NCBI GenBank assembly: GCA_016702605.1
Contig: JADJDQ010000021.1
Span: 1,628,844-1,692,843, forward strand
DNA from: Candidatus Intricatilinea gracilis
GTDB lineage: Bacteria; Pseudomonadota; Gammaproteobacteria; Burkholderiales; Burkholderiaceae_C
Direction: 5' to 3'
DNA length: 64,000 nt
Shown: positions 52,263-62,800 of the stretch, one piece after another
How positions within the stretch are numbered: position 1 is the stretch's first letter
How the letters are laid out: each line of letters opens with the position of its first letter
Position numbers and translations under genes: made by a program
The notes under the pieces: model-generated
Databases searched by the model: none
What the model was told of the DNA's origin: nothing
The model's input: only the letters and a program-made list of their open reading frames with translations

Positions 52263-52737
52263 GGTGCGGTGCGCCTGATTGGTACATCAACTTTGCACCA
52301 TGCCCGCACTCTATGCGCACTCCATCTTGATTGCAGGCGTGCTGGTCGGTTGTAAAGCCCGTGGAGTTGGACCTGCTCAGGTCAAACCTGCGCGGCCGAA
52401 CTTGACGGCCTAGAGCAACGGCCTGCACATTGAACAAACGCGCAGAGGTGGCCGCGAACCCAGGCAGTTCATCGGTGACACGCAGATGTTGACGGTTCTG
52501 CAGCGTAAGGAGCCGGTCCCAATCGGCGGGCGCGCTCACGGTCACTGGCATCAAGCCGACGTTCGATCTGGCGGCCGGTGATGGCCCGAGCGGCAGCTAT
52601 ACGAGGTTGAACTGACACCGACGCCCGGGCACGACGGGCTGCGAGCTTGAACGACTGCTACGTTGCCCGTTGAACCGAACGAAGCAGTCCTTCGCCGGGG
52701 GGGCACCATTGGGCGGCCTGAATGTGTTGGCGTCAGG
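52263..52737. other. Gene-free stretch between antitoxin and RelA/SpoT gene
   Basis: About 475 bases of reduced G/C with no supported gene. Short open frames on both strands lack ribosome sites and coding-like third positions. It must hold the antitoxin promoter (minus strand) and the 3' region of the RelA/SpoT gene, but no clear operator dyad or terminator was found. Confidence 0.4.
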
Positions 52738-53421
52738 CTATTGCCTGGGAGGGGCACTCGCTGCCGTGCGGAAGATCGAGTCAACGAGGCGGCTGCCCGC
52801 GCCAACAACCTTCGTCAGTACACGGAGCTGTTCGCGGCACGCGACATTGTTGGTGGGATTCGGGTAGTTCAGGGTGTGGTCGACCTCTCCCCAAATTTCC
52901 TCGAACAGCGTGCGCACTTGTATCTCGCAGCAGTGCGGCGAGTCGGCGCGCGGTCGCACTAGGTAATGAACGCTGGTGTAGAAGCTGTCCTTCACCTCAA
53001 CCTGAAGGCCCATGTCCGCAAAAAAGCCCTGCGCCTCAGGGTCCCAGGTGTAGGCCTTTGGCGGCTCATTGAACACCCAGTCTCGCTGGTTCTCAACTTT
53101 GTCGAGGATCGCGGCGTGGATGGCACGAGATTGCTCTTGGTACAGGTGCAACACGCGTACACCAGCGAGGTCGGTGACGCGGGCAAACAGGTTCTCGGCC
53201 GTAATGGGATTGCCGTCCGCCTGCTTCCTGACGATTTTGTCCTTCAGGTGTCCCGAGTCCTTGAGCCGCGACTTGACTGAATGCACGGTCGGGGTGGAGC
53301 CGCCCGTAAGCCTCGGATGGCTCGCGAACCAACCTTCGATGCCCTTCATGAAGATTGAGAGCTCGTGGCGGCGTGCCTCATATGCGGCAAGAGCGACGTC
53401 GATGGATTGCTCCTCAGGCAT
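52738..53421 (-). CDS. RelA/SpoT-domain (p)ppGpp or nucleotide synthetase
   Basis: This 227-residue protein is a stand-alone RelA/SpoT nucleotidyltransferase domain, the form of small alarmone synthetases and of toxSAS toxins. The synthetase motifs look intact: Lys/Arg-rich KSRLKDSGHLKDKIVRK at about 50-66, metal-binding Asp 84 in RVTDLAGVRV, the Tyr-x-Ser-x-His block at 148-152, and Glu 166 in CEIQVRTLFEEIWGEVDH. There is no hydrolase, TGS or ACT domain. It may make (p)ppGpp or (p)ppApp or pyrophosphorylate tRNA, and the sequence cannot say which. It starts 10 bases after the ParA-like gene stops, so the two form one operon. Confidence 0.83.
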   Translation of the reverse strand: MPEEQSIDVALAAYEARRHELSIFMKGIEGWFASHPRLTGGSTPTVHSVKSRLKDSGHLKDKIVRKQADGNPITAENLFARVTDLAGVRVLHLYQEQSRAIHAAILDKVENQRDWVFNEPPKAYTWDPEAQGFFADMGLQVEVKDSFYTSVHYLVRPRADSPHCCEIQVRTLFEEIWGEVDHTLNYPNPTNNVACREQLRVLTKVVGAGSRLVDSIFRTAASAPPRQ

Positions 53422-53431
53422 GGCCTTGCCC

Positions 53432-54529
53432 TTACTTCAAGGAGCTCAGGCGAATCAGGAGTTCCTTCGCGAAGGCGTGGTAGCGCTCCTGTGTGGCCTG
53501 GTAAAGCCCACGGTTGCCGCCGACAGTTGAGGTGTCCTCGTACTCCAGCGCCGCGCTAGGTACCTTCCAGAGTGGGAGGTGATACTTCTGCGCCATGGCG
53601 GGCATGGTGTTGTGCGTGTGCATGATGGCGGTCTCGCCAATCGGTTGAGACCACACGGACGGGTCCAGGTGGTCACGCACCGCCTCGGGTATGAATTCGG
53701 CGATCGCTTGCGGAATCTGCGTTGCGTAGTTGAAGTGAGCTTGGGCCAGGTCCCATTTCGACGCGCCTGAGTACCGCTTCGCGTTGTAGATGGTGAATCC
53801 GAGCAGGCGTACGAAGTTTTCGGGGAACAGCGCGCGCTTTTCGTTGGAAAGCAGGTGATAGATGGTGTCGAATTGCTTCTTCCAGACCGCCAACGCATTC
53901 CCGATATTGCGGATGCCGTAGAGGGAGAACATGTCCGGCATGCAGGGGATCAAGAAACCGTCGGTTGTCGAAATGACAACCCGGTTCAAGGTGCCTAGGC
54001 TGGGCGACGTGTCCATGATCACGAAGTCATAGCTGAACTGCTTAGCGTAGGCAATTGCCAGTTCCCGCGGCCGGGTGGCCGTTCTGACCGCCAGGGGGTC
54101 GCCTTGGTAGACCTCACTCCACCGACGGGCGACCGCATCCTCGTAAAGGTGCATGGTCAGTCGCCCTGGAATCAAGTCCAGGTTATTCGCCAGCTTGCGA
54201 GGCGGAGGGAGGCTGGGAAGATCATCGATGCCATCCTCGACAGGTTTGAGCAGGAAGTGGATGGAACGCGTCTGAGCGATAAGCTTGTTGAAATCGTTTG
54301 CGGTGAGCTTTTGCTGGGCCGACTTGAAGTCGGCCACGAAGGCGTCCTCTTCCAGCCAGATGTCGTGCAATGCCTCCTGGTCCATGCCGTAGATGGTCAG
54401 GTTGCACTGCGGGTCGAGGTCGATCAGGAGCGTCCGGTGGCCTAGCTCCGCCAGGGCGTGTGCAAGATGGAAGGTCAAGGTGGTCTTGCCAACGCCTCCC
54501 TTGTTGTTGAACACTGAGATGGTCTTCAC
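53432..54529 (-). CDS. ParA-like Walker ATPase
   Basis: This 365-residue protein is a ParA/MinD-type ATPase. The deviant Walker A motif KGGVGKTT is at residues 10-17, LIDLDPQCN follows near 35-43, and VIMDTSPSLG is the Walker B block. Compared with plasmid ParA it has a long insertion (about 45-135) with LLKPVEDGIDD. The start is GTG at 54529 with AGGAG 7 bases upstream. There is no ParB or centromere-like repeat in the window. The downstream partner is a RelA/SpoT synthetase. The pair could be a partition-like control or a defence module in which the ATPase senses or restrains the nucleotide synthetase; this is my inference. Confidence 0.88.
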   Translation of the reverse strand: MKTISVFNNKGGVGKTTLTFHLAHALAELGHRTLLIDLDPQCNLTIYGMDQEALHDIWLEEDAFVADFKSAQQKLTANDFNKLIAQTRSIHFLLKPVEDGIDDLPSLPPPRKLANNLDLIPGRLTMHLYEDAVARRWSEVYQGDPLAVRTATRPRELAIAYAKQFSYDFVIMDTSPSLGTLNRVVISTTDGFLIPCMPDMFSLYGIRNIGNALAVWKKQFDTIYHLLSNEKRALFPENFVRLLGFTIYNAKRYSGASKWDLAQAHFNYATQIPQAIAEFIPEAVRDHLDPSVWSQPIGETAIMHTHNTMPAMAQKYHLPLWKVPSAALEYEDTSTVGGNRGLYQATQERYHAFAKELLIRLSSLK

Positions 54530-55402
54530 GTCGCGCTCCTACCGTTCAAGAGAGCAGGATAGCGTTAGCGAGGGCGAAGCCAGTCACGCGCCATAGGGTT
54601 CTTGTTCCGCTCGTGCTCAATAAAGCGCTTTGGGCGAGCCAAGCGCACGCACACCCCCAAGGCGCCATCGACCAGATCCGATCGACTGCTTGCAGGCTAC
54701 TGGTCAAGTGTCGTCTCCTGACCGGGACTGCGAGGTCATGGCCAAGCCCAACAACGGTCATGAAGCGCTTCGCGTCCTGGCGGTGGCAACGAGCGACCGT
54801 ACGCCATGACTGCCGTGATGGTCAGCTGTCTGGCTCGACCACTTGCGGCGGCCGTCGGCCACAAGCCGTCATCCGTATGATTGCCAGATGGCCGACAGTC
54901 AGGTGACCTGGGCGGACCTCGGGTCCATCCAGCCGCAGCGCCTGGAACGCTGAAGAATCGCTGTGCATCACTGCGCAAGAACGTGCCGGTGCCGCTGACC
55001 TCAAGGTCGAATTTTCGATGGTGCGCAGTGCAGCGACAAGGCCGTCGTCGATGCCGCGCGCCTCGACCATCGCGGCCATGGCTTGCAGCTGAGGCAGTGC
55101 CTAGCGTTGGCCTTCGTGGAACCGCGTCTGGATGCGGTCGATCAGGGCACTGACCCGCCGGGTGGTTTCAGGGAACATGGTGGGTGGAAGCTGCCTGTTC
55201 GGGTTCAGTCTGGGTGAACGCGCGAGCCATTCGCGGTGACCCAGGTCAACTTCTGAACCGAAGGGCCCCGGCGTAGTTCTTCAGAACTATGTGCCCGCCA
55301 CGGCCCATCGTTCTTCTGCCGCGCCCAGCATGGCCACCGTGCTGATGTTCACAAGTGCTCTGCGGGCGGACAGTCTCGTCAATCCCAAGACGAGTCCGCT
55401 CC
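54530..55402. other. Degraded stretch between the island and the nar locus
   Basis: About 870 bases hold no intact gene. G/C composition is mixed and several frames break. It contains a possible hemerythrin-like remnant (54990-55178) and a 14-bp palindrome (agttct-tc-agaact, 55275-55288) about 115 bases before narK. I see no perfect FNR box (TTGAT-N4-ATCAA), though nitrate genes are usually FNR/NarL controlled. Confidence 0.4.
54990..55178 (-). pseudogene. Possible hemerythrin-like (RIC/NorA-type) remnant
   Basis: Reading from ATG 55178, the frame gives about 25 residues (MFPETTRRVSALIDRIQTRF, then HEGQR), a TAG at 55101-55103, and then in the same frame ALPQLQAMAAMVEARGIDD and LVAALRTIEN. 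The spacing and the RFHEGQR-ALPQL pattern resemble the first helix of hemerythrin-type di-iron repair proteins that accompany nitrate/nitric oxide genes. The rest, with the later His/Glu ligands, is gone. The match is short, so this call is tentative. Confidence 0.35.
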
Positions 55403-56686
55403 ATGGTCATTACTGCCCCTCCCATCCCACGCCAGGCGTGGTCCGTGCTCATCGTCAGCACGATCGCCTTCACCGTGTGTTTCATGGTGTGGATGATGTT
55501 CGGCGTCATCGGCATCCCGCTGAAGAAGACACTGGGCCTGAGCGCGACCGAGTTCGGCCTGCTCACGGCCACTCCGGTGCTTACTGGCTCCTTGATCCGC
55601 GTGCCGCTGGGCATCTGGACCGACCGCTACGGTGGCCGCATCGTGATGACATTGCTGATGGCGGCCACCGTGCCTGCCATCTGGCTGATGAGCTACGCCA
55701 CAGCCTACTGGCACTTTCTGGTCATCGGTCTGTTCGTCGGGCTGGCGGGTGGCTCGTTCTCGGTTGGCACTCCGTACGTGGCACGCTGGTTCCCCAAGGC
55801 GCGCCAGGGGATGGCCATGGGCGTGTACGGCGCCGGCAACTCCGGCTCGGCGGTCAACAAGTTCGCCGCGCCGGTGCTGCTGGCCGTCGGAGGCTGGACG
55901 CTGGTGCCGCAGGTGTATGCGGCGGTGATGTTGGGCACCGTCATCCTGTTCTGGTTCGGCAGCAGCAGCGACCCGAAGCATCTGGTGCCTTCGAACGTGA
56001 AGTTCAGCGACCAGTTGAAGATGCTGAAGGATCCCAAGGTACTGAAGTATTGCCAGTACTACAGCATCGTCTTCGGCGGCTATGTTGCCCTGGCACTGTG
56101 GATGGTGCAGTACTACGTGGGCGAGTTCGGCCTCTCGATCCAGACTGCTGCACTGCTTGCCGCCTGCTTCAGCCTGCCAGGCGGCGTGCTACGCGCCTTC
56201 GGCGGCGTCTTGTCGGACAAGTACGGTGCTCACCACGTCACCTGGTGGGTGCTGTGGGTCAGCTGGGTCTGCCTGTTTCTGCTGAGCTACCCACAGACCG
56301 ACTTCACGGTACTGACCGTCAACGGCCCCCGCACCTTTCACGTCGGCCTGAACGTCTACCTCTTCACCGCGCTGATGTTCATCCTGGGCATCGCCTGGGC
56401 CTTCGGCAAGGCCAGCGTCTTCAAGTACATCGGCAACGACTACCCCGACAACATCGGCACCGTCAGCGGCATCGTCGGCCTGGCCGGCGGCCTGGGTGGC
56501 TTCGTGTTGCCGATCATGTTCGGCGCGCTGATGGACCTCACCGGCATCCGTTCCAGCGCCTTCATGTTGATGTACGGCGTGGTCTGGGTCTCGCTGATCT
56601 GGATGTATTGGACCGAAGTGCGCAGGACCGAAATGATGGGCACGAACGCACCGGCGTCGCCCTTGTCGCGCAGTTTCGCGCGCTAA
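55403..56686 (+). CDS. narK1: NarK1-type nitrate transporter
   Basis: This 427-residue MFS protein with twelve predicted membrane helices has the nitrate/nitrite porter signature (GLAGGSFSVGTPYVARWFPKARQG, with the Gly-rich helix-5 motif) and RVPLGIWTDRYGGR, which carries a conserved Arg of the substrate path. NarK1 members are thought to be nitrate/proton symporters. The start at 55403 (MVITAPP) is probable; a start at 55355 would add 16 residues. It is followed after 20 bases by a second NarK. No strong ribosome site is visible before 55403. Confidence 0.9.
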   Translation: MVITAPPIPRQAWSVLIVSTIAFTVCFMVWMMFGVIGIPLKKTLGLSATEFGLLTATPVLTGSLIRVPLGIWTDRYGGRIVMTLLMAATVPAIWLMSYATAYWHFLVIGLFVGLAGGSFSVGTPYVARWFPKARQGMAMGVYGAGNSGSAVNKFAAPVLLAVGGWTLVPQVYAAVMLGTVILFWFGSSSDPKHLVPSNVKFSDQLKMLKDPKVLKYCQYYSIVFGGYVALALWMVQYYVGEFGLSIQTAALLAACFSLPGGVLRAFGGVLSDKYGAHHVTWWVLWVSWVCLFLLSYPQTDFTVLTVNGPRTFHVGLNVYLFTALMFILGIAWAFGKASVFKYIGNDYPDNIGTVSGIVGLAGGLGGFVLPIMFGALMDLTGIRSSAFMLMYGVVWVSLIWMYWTEVRRTEMMGTNAPASPLSRSFAR

Positions 56687-56706
56687 AGGCACAAGGAGAA
56701 AGAGTG

Positions 56707-58365
56707 ATGAGTGTGACCGCGACCGCAATCTCCAAGAACGTATCGGAGCAATCCAGAGGCCCGGACATTGCCGACTGGCGCCCGGAGGAAGAGGCGTTCT
56801 GGAATGGCACTGGCAAGAAGATCGCCTACCGCAACCTCTGGATCTCGGTGCCTGCGCTGCTGTGCGGCTTCGCGGTCTGGGGCATGTGGGGAATCATCAC
56901 CGTGCAGATGCTCAACCTGGGCTTTCCGTTCACCCAGGCAGAGTTGTTCACGCTGACCGCCATCGCCGGCATCTCGGGTGCCACCATGCGCATCCCGGCG
57001 TCTTTCCTCATCCGCCTGGCCGGCGGGCGCAACACCATCTTCCTGACCACGGCGATGCTGCTGGCCCCGGCCATCGGCACCGGCGTCGTGCTGCAGCACA
57101 AGGACTGGCCGCTGTGGGCCTTTCAGCTGATGGCGTTGTGGTCTGGCGTGGGTGGCGGCAACTTCGCCAGCTCGATGTCCAACATCAACACCTTCTTTCC
57201 AAAGCGACTGCAGGGCACCGCGCTGGGCTTGAACGCAGGCCTAGGCAACTTCGGCGTCACGACGATGCAGATCGTCATTCCGCTGGTGATGACGGTGGGC
57301 CTGTTCGGCGCTTTCGGTGGCGAGCCGATGACGTTGGTGAAGGACAGCGGCTGGATCTTCGGAAAGATCGCCGCCGGGACACCGACCTGGATACAGAACG
57401 CCGGCTTTGCCTGGGTGCTGTCGCTGGTGCCGCTGTCGGTGTTGTGCTGGTGGGGCATGAACAACCTGAAGACGGTGTCGCCCGCCACGGGCAACCCGAT
57501 CGTTGCGTTCGCCAAGATCACCTATCTGTACTCGCTGGCCTTCGTGCCCGCCATCGTCATGCTCTACCTGTACCTGCCCAAGCCCTCAGGCCTGGGTCTG
57601 CTGAGCATGTGGGTGGCCATCCCGCTGGACGTGGTGCTGGCCCTGGGCATGATGAAGCTTGCAGCCTTTGGCGAGATGAAGGAGGGCGTGAAGAAGCAGT
57701 TCGCAATCTTCGGCAACAAGCACACCTGGTCGATGACGGCGCTGTACATCGTGACCTTCGGTTCGTTCATCGGATTTTCGATGGCGCTGCCGCTGGCCAT
57801 CACGGTGATCTTCGGCTTCCAGCACGTGCCGGGCGCCGACGGCGTGATGCAGCACGCGCTGAAGAACCCGAACGCGCCCTCGGCGCTGACCTATGCCTGG
57901 ATGGGCCCCTTCATCGGCGCGGCCATCCGCCCCGTGGGCGGCTGGATCTCCGACAAGGTGGGCGGCTCCATCGTCACGCAGATCATCTCGGTGGTGATGG
58001 CCGGAGCTTCCGTGGCGGTGGGCTACGTGATGATGCAGGCCTACGGCTCGGCCACGCCTGAACAGTACTTCCCGATGTTCCTGGGCCTGTTCATGCTGCT
58101 GTTCCTGGCCAGCGGCATCGGCAACGGCAGCACCTTCCGCACCATCGGCGTCATCTTCGACCGCACGCAGGCCGGCCCGGTGCTGGGCTGGACATCGGCC
58201 ATCGCCGCCTACGGTGCATTCATCGCACCGGTGGTTATCGGCGCACAGATCAAGGCTGGTACACCGCAGTACGCGATGTATGGCTTTGCGATCTTCTATG
58301 CCGTCTGTCTGGTGCTGAACTGGTGGTTCTACCTGCGTGGCAATGCCTACGTGAAGAACCCCTGA
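56707..58365 (+). CDS. narK2: NarK2-type nitrate/nitrite transporter
   Basis: This 552-residue protein is a NarK with a longer cytoplasmic start (DWRPEEEAFWNGTGKKIAYRNLW). It has the signatures GVGGGNFASSMSNINTFFPK and GFSMALPLAITVIFGF, and AGISGATMRIPASFLIRLAGG provides the helix-2 Arg. Members of the long NarK2 group work mainly as nitrate/nitrite antiporters beside respiratory nitrate reductase. A very strong AAGGAG lies 7 bases upstream of the ATG at 56707. It lies between narK1 and the third transporter in one apparent operon. Confidence 0.92.
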   Translation: MSVTATAISKNVSEQSRGPDIADWRPEEEAFWNGTGKKIAYRNLWISVPALLCGFAVWGMWGIITVQMLNLGFPFTQAELFTLTAIAGISGATMRIPASFLIRLAGGRNTIFLTTAMLLAPAIGTGVVLQHKDWPLWAFQLMALWSGVGGGNFASSMSNINTFFPKRLQGTALGLNAGLGNFGVTTMQIVIPLVMTVGLFGAFGGEPMTLVKDSGWIFGKIAAGTPTWIQNAGFAWVLSLVPLSVLCWWGMNNLKTVSPATGNPIVAFAKITYLYSLAFVPAIVMLYLYLPKPSGLGLLSMWVAIPLDVVLALGMMKLAAFGEMKEGVKKQFAIFGNKHTWSMTALYIVTFGSFIGFSMALPLAITVIFGFQHVPGADGVMQHALKNPNAPSALTYAWMGPFIGAAIRPVGGWISDKVGGSIVTQIISVVMAGASVAVGYVMMQAYGSATPEQYFPMFLGLFMLLFLASGIGNGSTFRTIGVIFDRTQAGPVLGWTSAIAAYGAFIAPVVIGAQIKAGTPQYAMYGFAIFYAVCLVLNWWFYLRGNAYVKNP

Positions 58366-58371
58366 GGCCGG

Positions 58372-59796
58372 GTGACGAACCCGAGCATAGGCATTGCCCA
58401 CGCCATGACCAGCATGACGATCATTCATCACTGGAACCCCGAAGACCGCGGCTTCTGGGACCGCGCCGGTCGTTCGGTGGCCAGGCGCAACCTCTGGGTG
58501 TCGGTCCCTGCGCTGGCCCTGGCGTTTGCCGTGTGGATGCTGTGGTCGGTGGTGGTGGTGCATTTGCCGGCAGCGGGCTTTCGCTACAGCACCAACCAGC
58601 TGTTCTGGCTCGCGGCGCTGCCCGCCTTGTGCGGAGCCACGCTGCGCATCTTCTACGCGTTTGCGGTGCCGATGATCGGCGGCCGCCGATTCACCACGTT
58701 GGCGACTGCCAGCTTGCTGCTGCCCGCCATCGGCATCGGACTGGCCGTGCAGGACCCGAACACGCCATTCGAATGGATGGTGGTGCTGGCCCTGCTTTGT
58801 GGCCTGGGCGGTGGCAACTTCGCCAGCTCGATGGCCAACATCAGCTTCTTCTTCCCGAGTGCCCGCCAAGGTTATGCGCTGGGCCTGAACGCTGGGCTGG
58901 GCCACCTGGGTGTGGCGCTTGTTCAGTTGCTGGTGCCACTGGCCATCAGTGACGGCGTCTTCGGCCTGTTTAGCGGGCATGCGCAGCAGACGGCGCAAGG
59001 GCCGATGTGGTTGCAGAACGCGGGCTTCATCTGGGTTCCGCTGATCCTGGCCAGCACCGCAGCCGCCTGGTTCGGCATGGACGATCTGGCCGACACCCAT
59101 GCCGGGATGGCCGAGCAAGCCGTGATCTTCACCCGCAAGCACAACTGGTTGATGTGCTGGTTGTACCTCGGCACCTTCGGCAGTTTCATCGGCTTCTCCG
59201 CCAGTCTGCCGATGCTGGCGCAAAGCCAGTTTCAACACGTCGATGCAATGCACCTCGTGTGGATCGGCCCGCTCATCGGCGCCGTGCTGCGCCCGGCAGG
59301 TGGCTGGATGGCCGATCACTGGGGCGGCGCACGTGTGACCTTCTGGATCTTCGTTGCTATGGCGCACAGCGCCGCAGCCGCACTGCTGTGCTTACCTGGT
59401 ATGGACGGTTCCAGCACGCAGGGACAGGGTGGTCACCTCATCGGATTTCTGGCGGCCTTCGGTGTGCTGTTTGCCGCTTCGGGCATCGGCAACGGAAGCA
59501 CGTTTCGAATGATCTCCAGCCTGTTCGTTGCCGAGCGTGTTCGGCGCGCCGGAGGCTTGCCATCAGCGCAGGCACAGGCCGCCAGGGAAGGTGCTGTCGA
59601 AGCGGCAGCGGCCCTCGGTTTCGCCAGCGCCATCGGCGCCTACGGCGGCTTCTTCATCCCCAAGAGCGTGGGTTCCTCGCTCGAGATGACGGGTAGTGCA
59701 GCGGCTGCGCTGGCGATGTTCATCGTGTTCTACCTCTCCTGCATCGCGTTGACCTGGTGGGCCTACAGCCGCCGCAACGCACCCTATCCCTGCTGA
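58372..59796 (+). CDS. Third NarK-family transporter
   Basis: This 474-residue MFS protein resembles the NarK2 product: the same N-terminal pattern (HHWNPEDRGFWDRAGRSVARRNLW), GLGGGNFASSMANISFFFPSARQG and GFSASLPMLAQSQF. Its helix-2 region reads ATLRIFYAFAVPMIGG. The loop near 395 is longer (SSTQGQGGH, then QAQAAREGAVEAAAA). It starts with GTG 58372 after a GAGG near 58363; ATG 58405 is an alternative. It starts 6 bases after narK2 and ends 37 bases before narG. It may have come from a duplication of narK2 and diverged; whether it moves nitrate, nitrite or another anion is unknown. Confidence 0.85.
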   Translation: MTNPSIGIAHAMTSMTIIHHWNPEDRGFWDRAGRSVARRNLWVSVPALALAFAVWMLWSVVVVHLPAAGFRYSTNQLFWLAALPALCGATLRIFYAFAVPMIGGRRFTTLATASLLLPAIGIGLAVQDPNTPFEWMVVLALLCGLGGGNFASSMANISFFFPSARQGYALGLNAGLGHLGVALVQLLVPLAISDGVFGLFSGHAQQTAQGPMWLQNAGFIWVPLILASTAAAWFGMDDLADTHAGMAEQAVIFTRKHNWLMCWLYLGTFGSFIGFSASLPMLAQSQFQHVDAMHLVWIGPLIGAVLRPAGGWMADHWGGARVTFWIFVAMAHSAAAALLCLPGMDGSSTQGQGGHLIGFLAAFGVLFAASGIGNGSTFRMISSLFVAERVRRAGGLPSAQAQAAREGAVEAAAALGFASAIGAYGGFFIPKSVGSSLEMTGSAAAALAMFIVFYLSCIALTWWAYSRRNAPYPC

Positions 59797-59833
59797 TCGC
59801 TTTGCGCGGACGACACCTTCCAAGGACGACAAC

Positions 59834-62800
59834 ATGAGCCACTTTCTTGACCGACTCACTCACTTCTCGCAGCCCAAGGAGACCTTCTCTGGCGACCACG
59901 GGCTGACCACCGGTGAAGACCGCACCTGGGAAGACGCCTACCGCAATCGCTGGGCGCACGACAAGATCGTGCGCAGCACGCACGGTGTCAACTGCACCGG
60001 CAGCTGCAGCTGGAAGATCTACGTCAAGGGCGGCATCGTCACCTGGGAAACGCAGCAGACCGACTACCCGCGCACACGCTGGGACATGCCCAACCATGAG
60101 CCGCGCGGCTGCGCCCGCGGCGCCAGCTACAGCTGGTACCTGTACAGCGCCAACCGCGTGAAGTACCCGATGGTGCGTGGCCGGCTGCTGGAGCGCTGGC
60201 GCGCGGCGCTGAAGACGGCCAAGACACCCGTCGATGCCTGGGCCACGATCGTCGAGGACGACGCTGCGCGCCGCGACTACCAGAAGGTGCGCGGCATGGG
60301 CGGGTTCGTGCGCAGCAGCTGGGACGAGGTGAACCAGATCATCGCCGCGTCCAACGTCTACACGATCAAGAAGCACGGCCCCGACCGTGTGATCGGCTTT
60401 TCGCCCATCCCGGCGATGAGCATGGTCAGCTATGCCGCCGGCAGCCGTTACCTCAGCTTGATCGGCGGTGTCTGCATGAGCTTCTACGACTGGTACTGCG
60501 ACTTGCCGCCGGCCAGTCCGCAGGTGTGGGGTGAACAGACCGACGTGCCCGAGAGCGCCGATTGGTACAACAGCACCTACATCATGGCCTGGGGCAGCAA
60601 CGTGCCGCAGACCCGCACGCCCGACGCGCACTTCTTCACCGAGGTTCGCTACAAGGGTGCGAAGACGGTGGCAATCACGCCCGACTACAGCGAAGTAGCC
60701 AAGCTGGCCGACATCTGGCTGCATCCCAAGCAGGGCACCGATGCGGCGCTGGCGATGGCGATGGGTCACGTCGCACTCAACGAGTTCTATTTCAAGGAGC
60801 GCAGCTCGTACTTCGACGACTACGCACGCCGCTACACCGACCTGCCGCTGCTGGTGATGCTGAAAGAGCACACGCTGCCCGACGGCCGCAAGACGCTGGT
60901 GCCTGACCGCTACCTGCGCGCCTCGGACTTCAACGGCAAGCTCGGCCAGCAGAACAACCCCGAGTGGAAGACCGTGGCCTTCGACACGAACGGCCGCGCG
61001 GTGCTGCCAAACGGCAGCATCGGCTTTCGCTGGACACCGGAAGGTGGTGTCGACCAGGGCAAATGGAATCTCGAGAACAAGGAAGCGCGCCACGGCACCG
61101 AAGTGAAGTTGAAGCTGTCGGTGATCGAAGATGGCGAGCAGAGTCATGAGGTAGTGGACATCGGCCTGCCGTACTTCGGCGGTGTGAGCACGCCGCACTT
61201 CAAGTCCAACACCCAGAACGGTGAAGTCAACTTCGTCAAGGTGCCGGCCGTGCGCCTGCGCCTTGGCAAGGAGGGTGACCACCGCGAGGCGCTAGTTGCC
61301 ACGGTGTTCGACCTGCAGGTAGCGCAGTACGGCATTGACCGTGGGCTGGGTAGCGGTGCGAAGAGCTACGACGACGACGCGGCCTACACACCGGCCTGGG
61401 CCGAGAGCATCACCGGCACGCCGCGTGACCAGATCATCACCGTGGCGCGCCAGTTCGCCGAGAACGCGCACAAGACGCACGGCAAGTCGATGGTGATCAT
61501 CGGTGCGGCGATGAACCACTGGTACCACGCCGACATGAACTACCGCGGCGTCATCAACCTGCTGATGATGTGCGGCTGCATCGGCCAAAGCGGAGGCGGC
61601 TGGGCGCACTACGTGGGCCAGGAGAAGCTGCGCCCGCAGACCGGCTGGACACCGCTGGCGTTTGCGCTGGACTGGACGCGCCCGCCGCGGCAGATGAACA
61701 GCACAAGCTTCTTCTATGCCCATACCGACCAGTGGCGTTACGAGAAGCTGGGCATGGAAGAGATCGTCTCACCTCTGGCAGACAAGGCGCTGTATGCCGG
61801 CAGCATGATCGACTACAACGTGCGCGCCGAACGCATGGGCTGGCTGCCCAGCGCGCCGCAGCTCAAGACCAACCCGATGCAGGTGGTGGAGGACGCCAGC
61901 GCTGCCGGCATGGATGCCAAGGACTATGTCGTCAAGGCCCTGAAGGACGGCACGCTGCAGATGAGCTGCGAGGACCCGGACGCGCCGCAGAACTGGCCGC
62001 GGGTGCTGTTCGTCTGGCGCAGCAACCTGCTGGGCTCGTCTGGCAAGGGCCACGAATACTTCTGCAAGCATCTGCTGGGCACCGAGAACGGCATCCAGGG
62101 CAAGGACCTCGGCAAAGACGATGCGAAACCGAGCGAGGTGAAGTGGCACGAGGAAGGCCCGGTCGGCAAGCTCGACCTGGTGGTGACGCTGGACTTCCGC
62201 ATGAGCACCACCTGCCTGTACAGCGACATCGTGCTGCCCACCGCCAGCTGGTACGAGAAGAACGACCTCAATACCAGCGACATGCACCCATTCATCCACC
62301 CGCTGAGTGCGGCTGTCGACCCGGTGTGGCAGAGCCGCAGTGACTGGGAGATCTACAAGGGCTTCGCCAGGACCTTCAGCGAGGTCTGCGTCGGCCACCT
62401 GGGTGTCGAGAAAGAGGTGGTGTTGACGCCGATCATGCATGACACCGCCGGTGAACTGGCCCAACCCTTCGATGTGAAGGAATGGAAGAAGGGCCAGTGC
62501 GAGCTGATCCCCGGCAAGACCGCGCCGCAGATCATGGTGGTCGAGCGTGACTACCCGAACGTGTTCAAGCGCTTCACCGCACTGGGCCCCTTGATGGACA
62601 AGCTCGGCAACGGTGGAAAGGGCATAGGCTGGAAGACCGGCACCGAGGTCGAACAGCTCGGCCAGCTGAACGGCAAGACGTTGACTGAAGGCGTGACGAA
62701 GGGCATGCCCAAGATCGTGACCGACATCGATGCCTGCGAGGTCATCCTGCAGCTGGCGCCCGAGACCAATGGCCACGTGGCGGTGAAGGCCTGGCAAGCC

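Noticed and set aside
55360..55400. cgtcaatcccaagacgag as an FNR box before narK
   Set aside because: It lacks the TTGAT-N4-ATCAA core on both sides.
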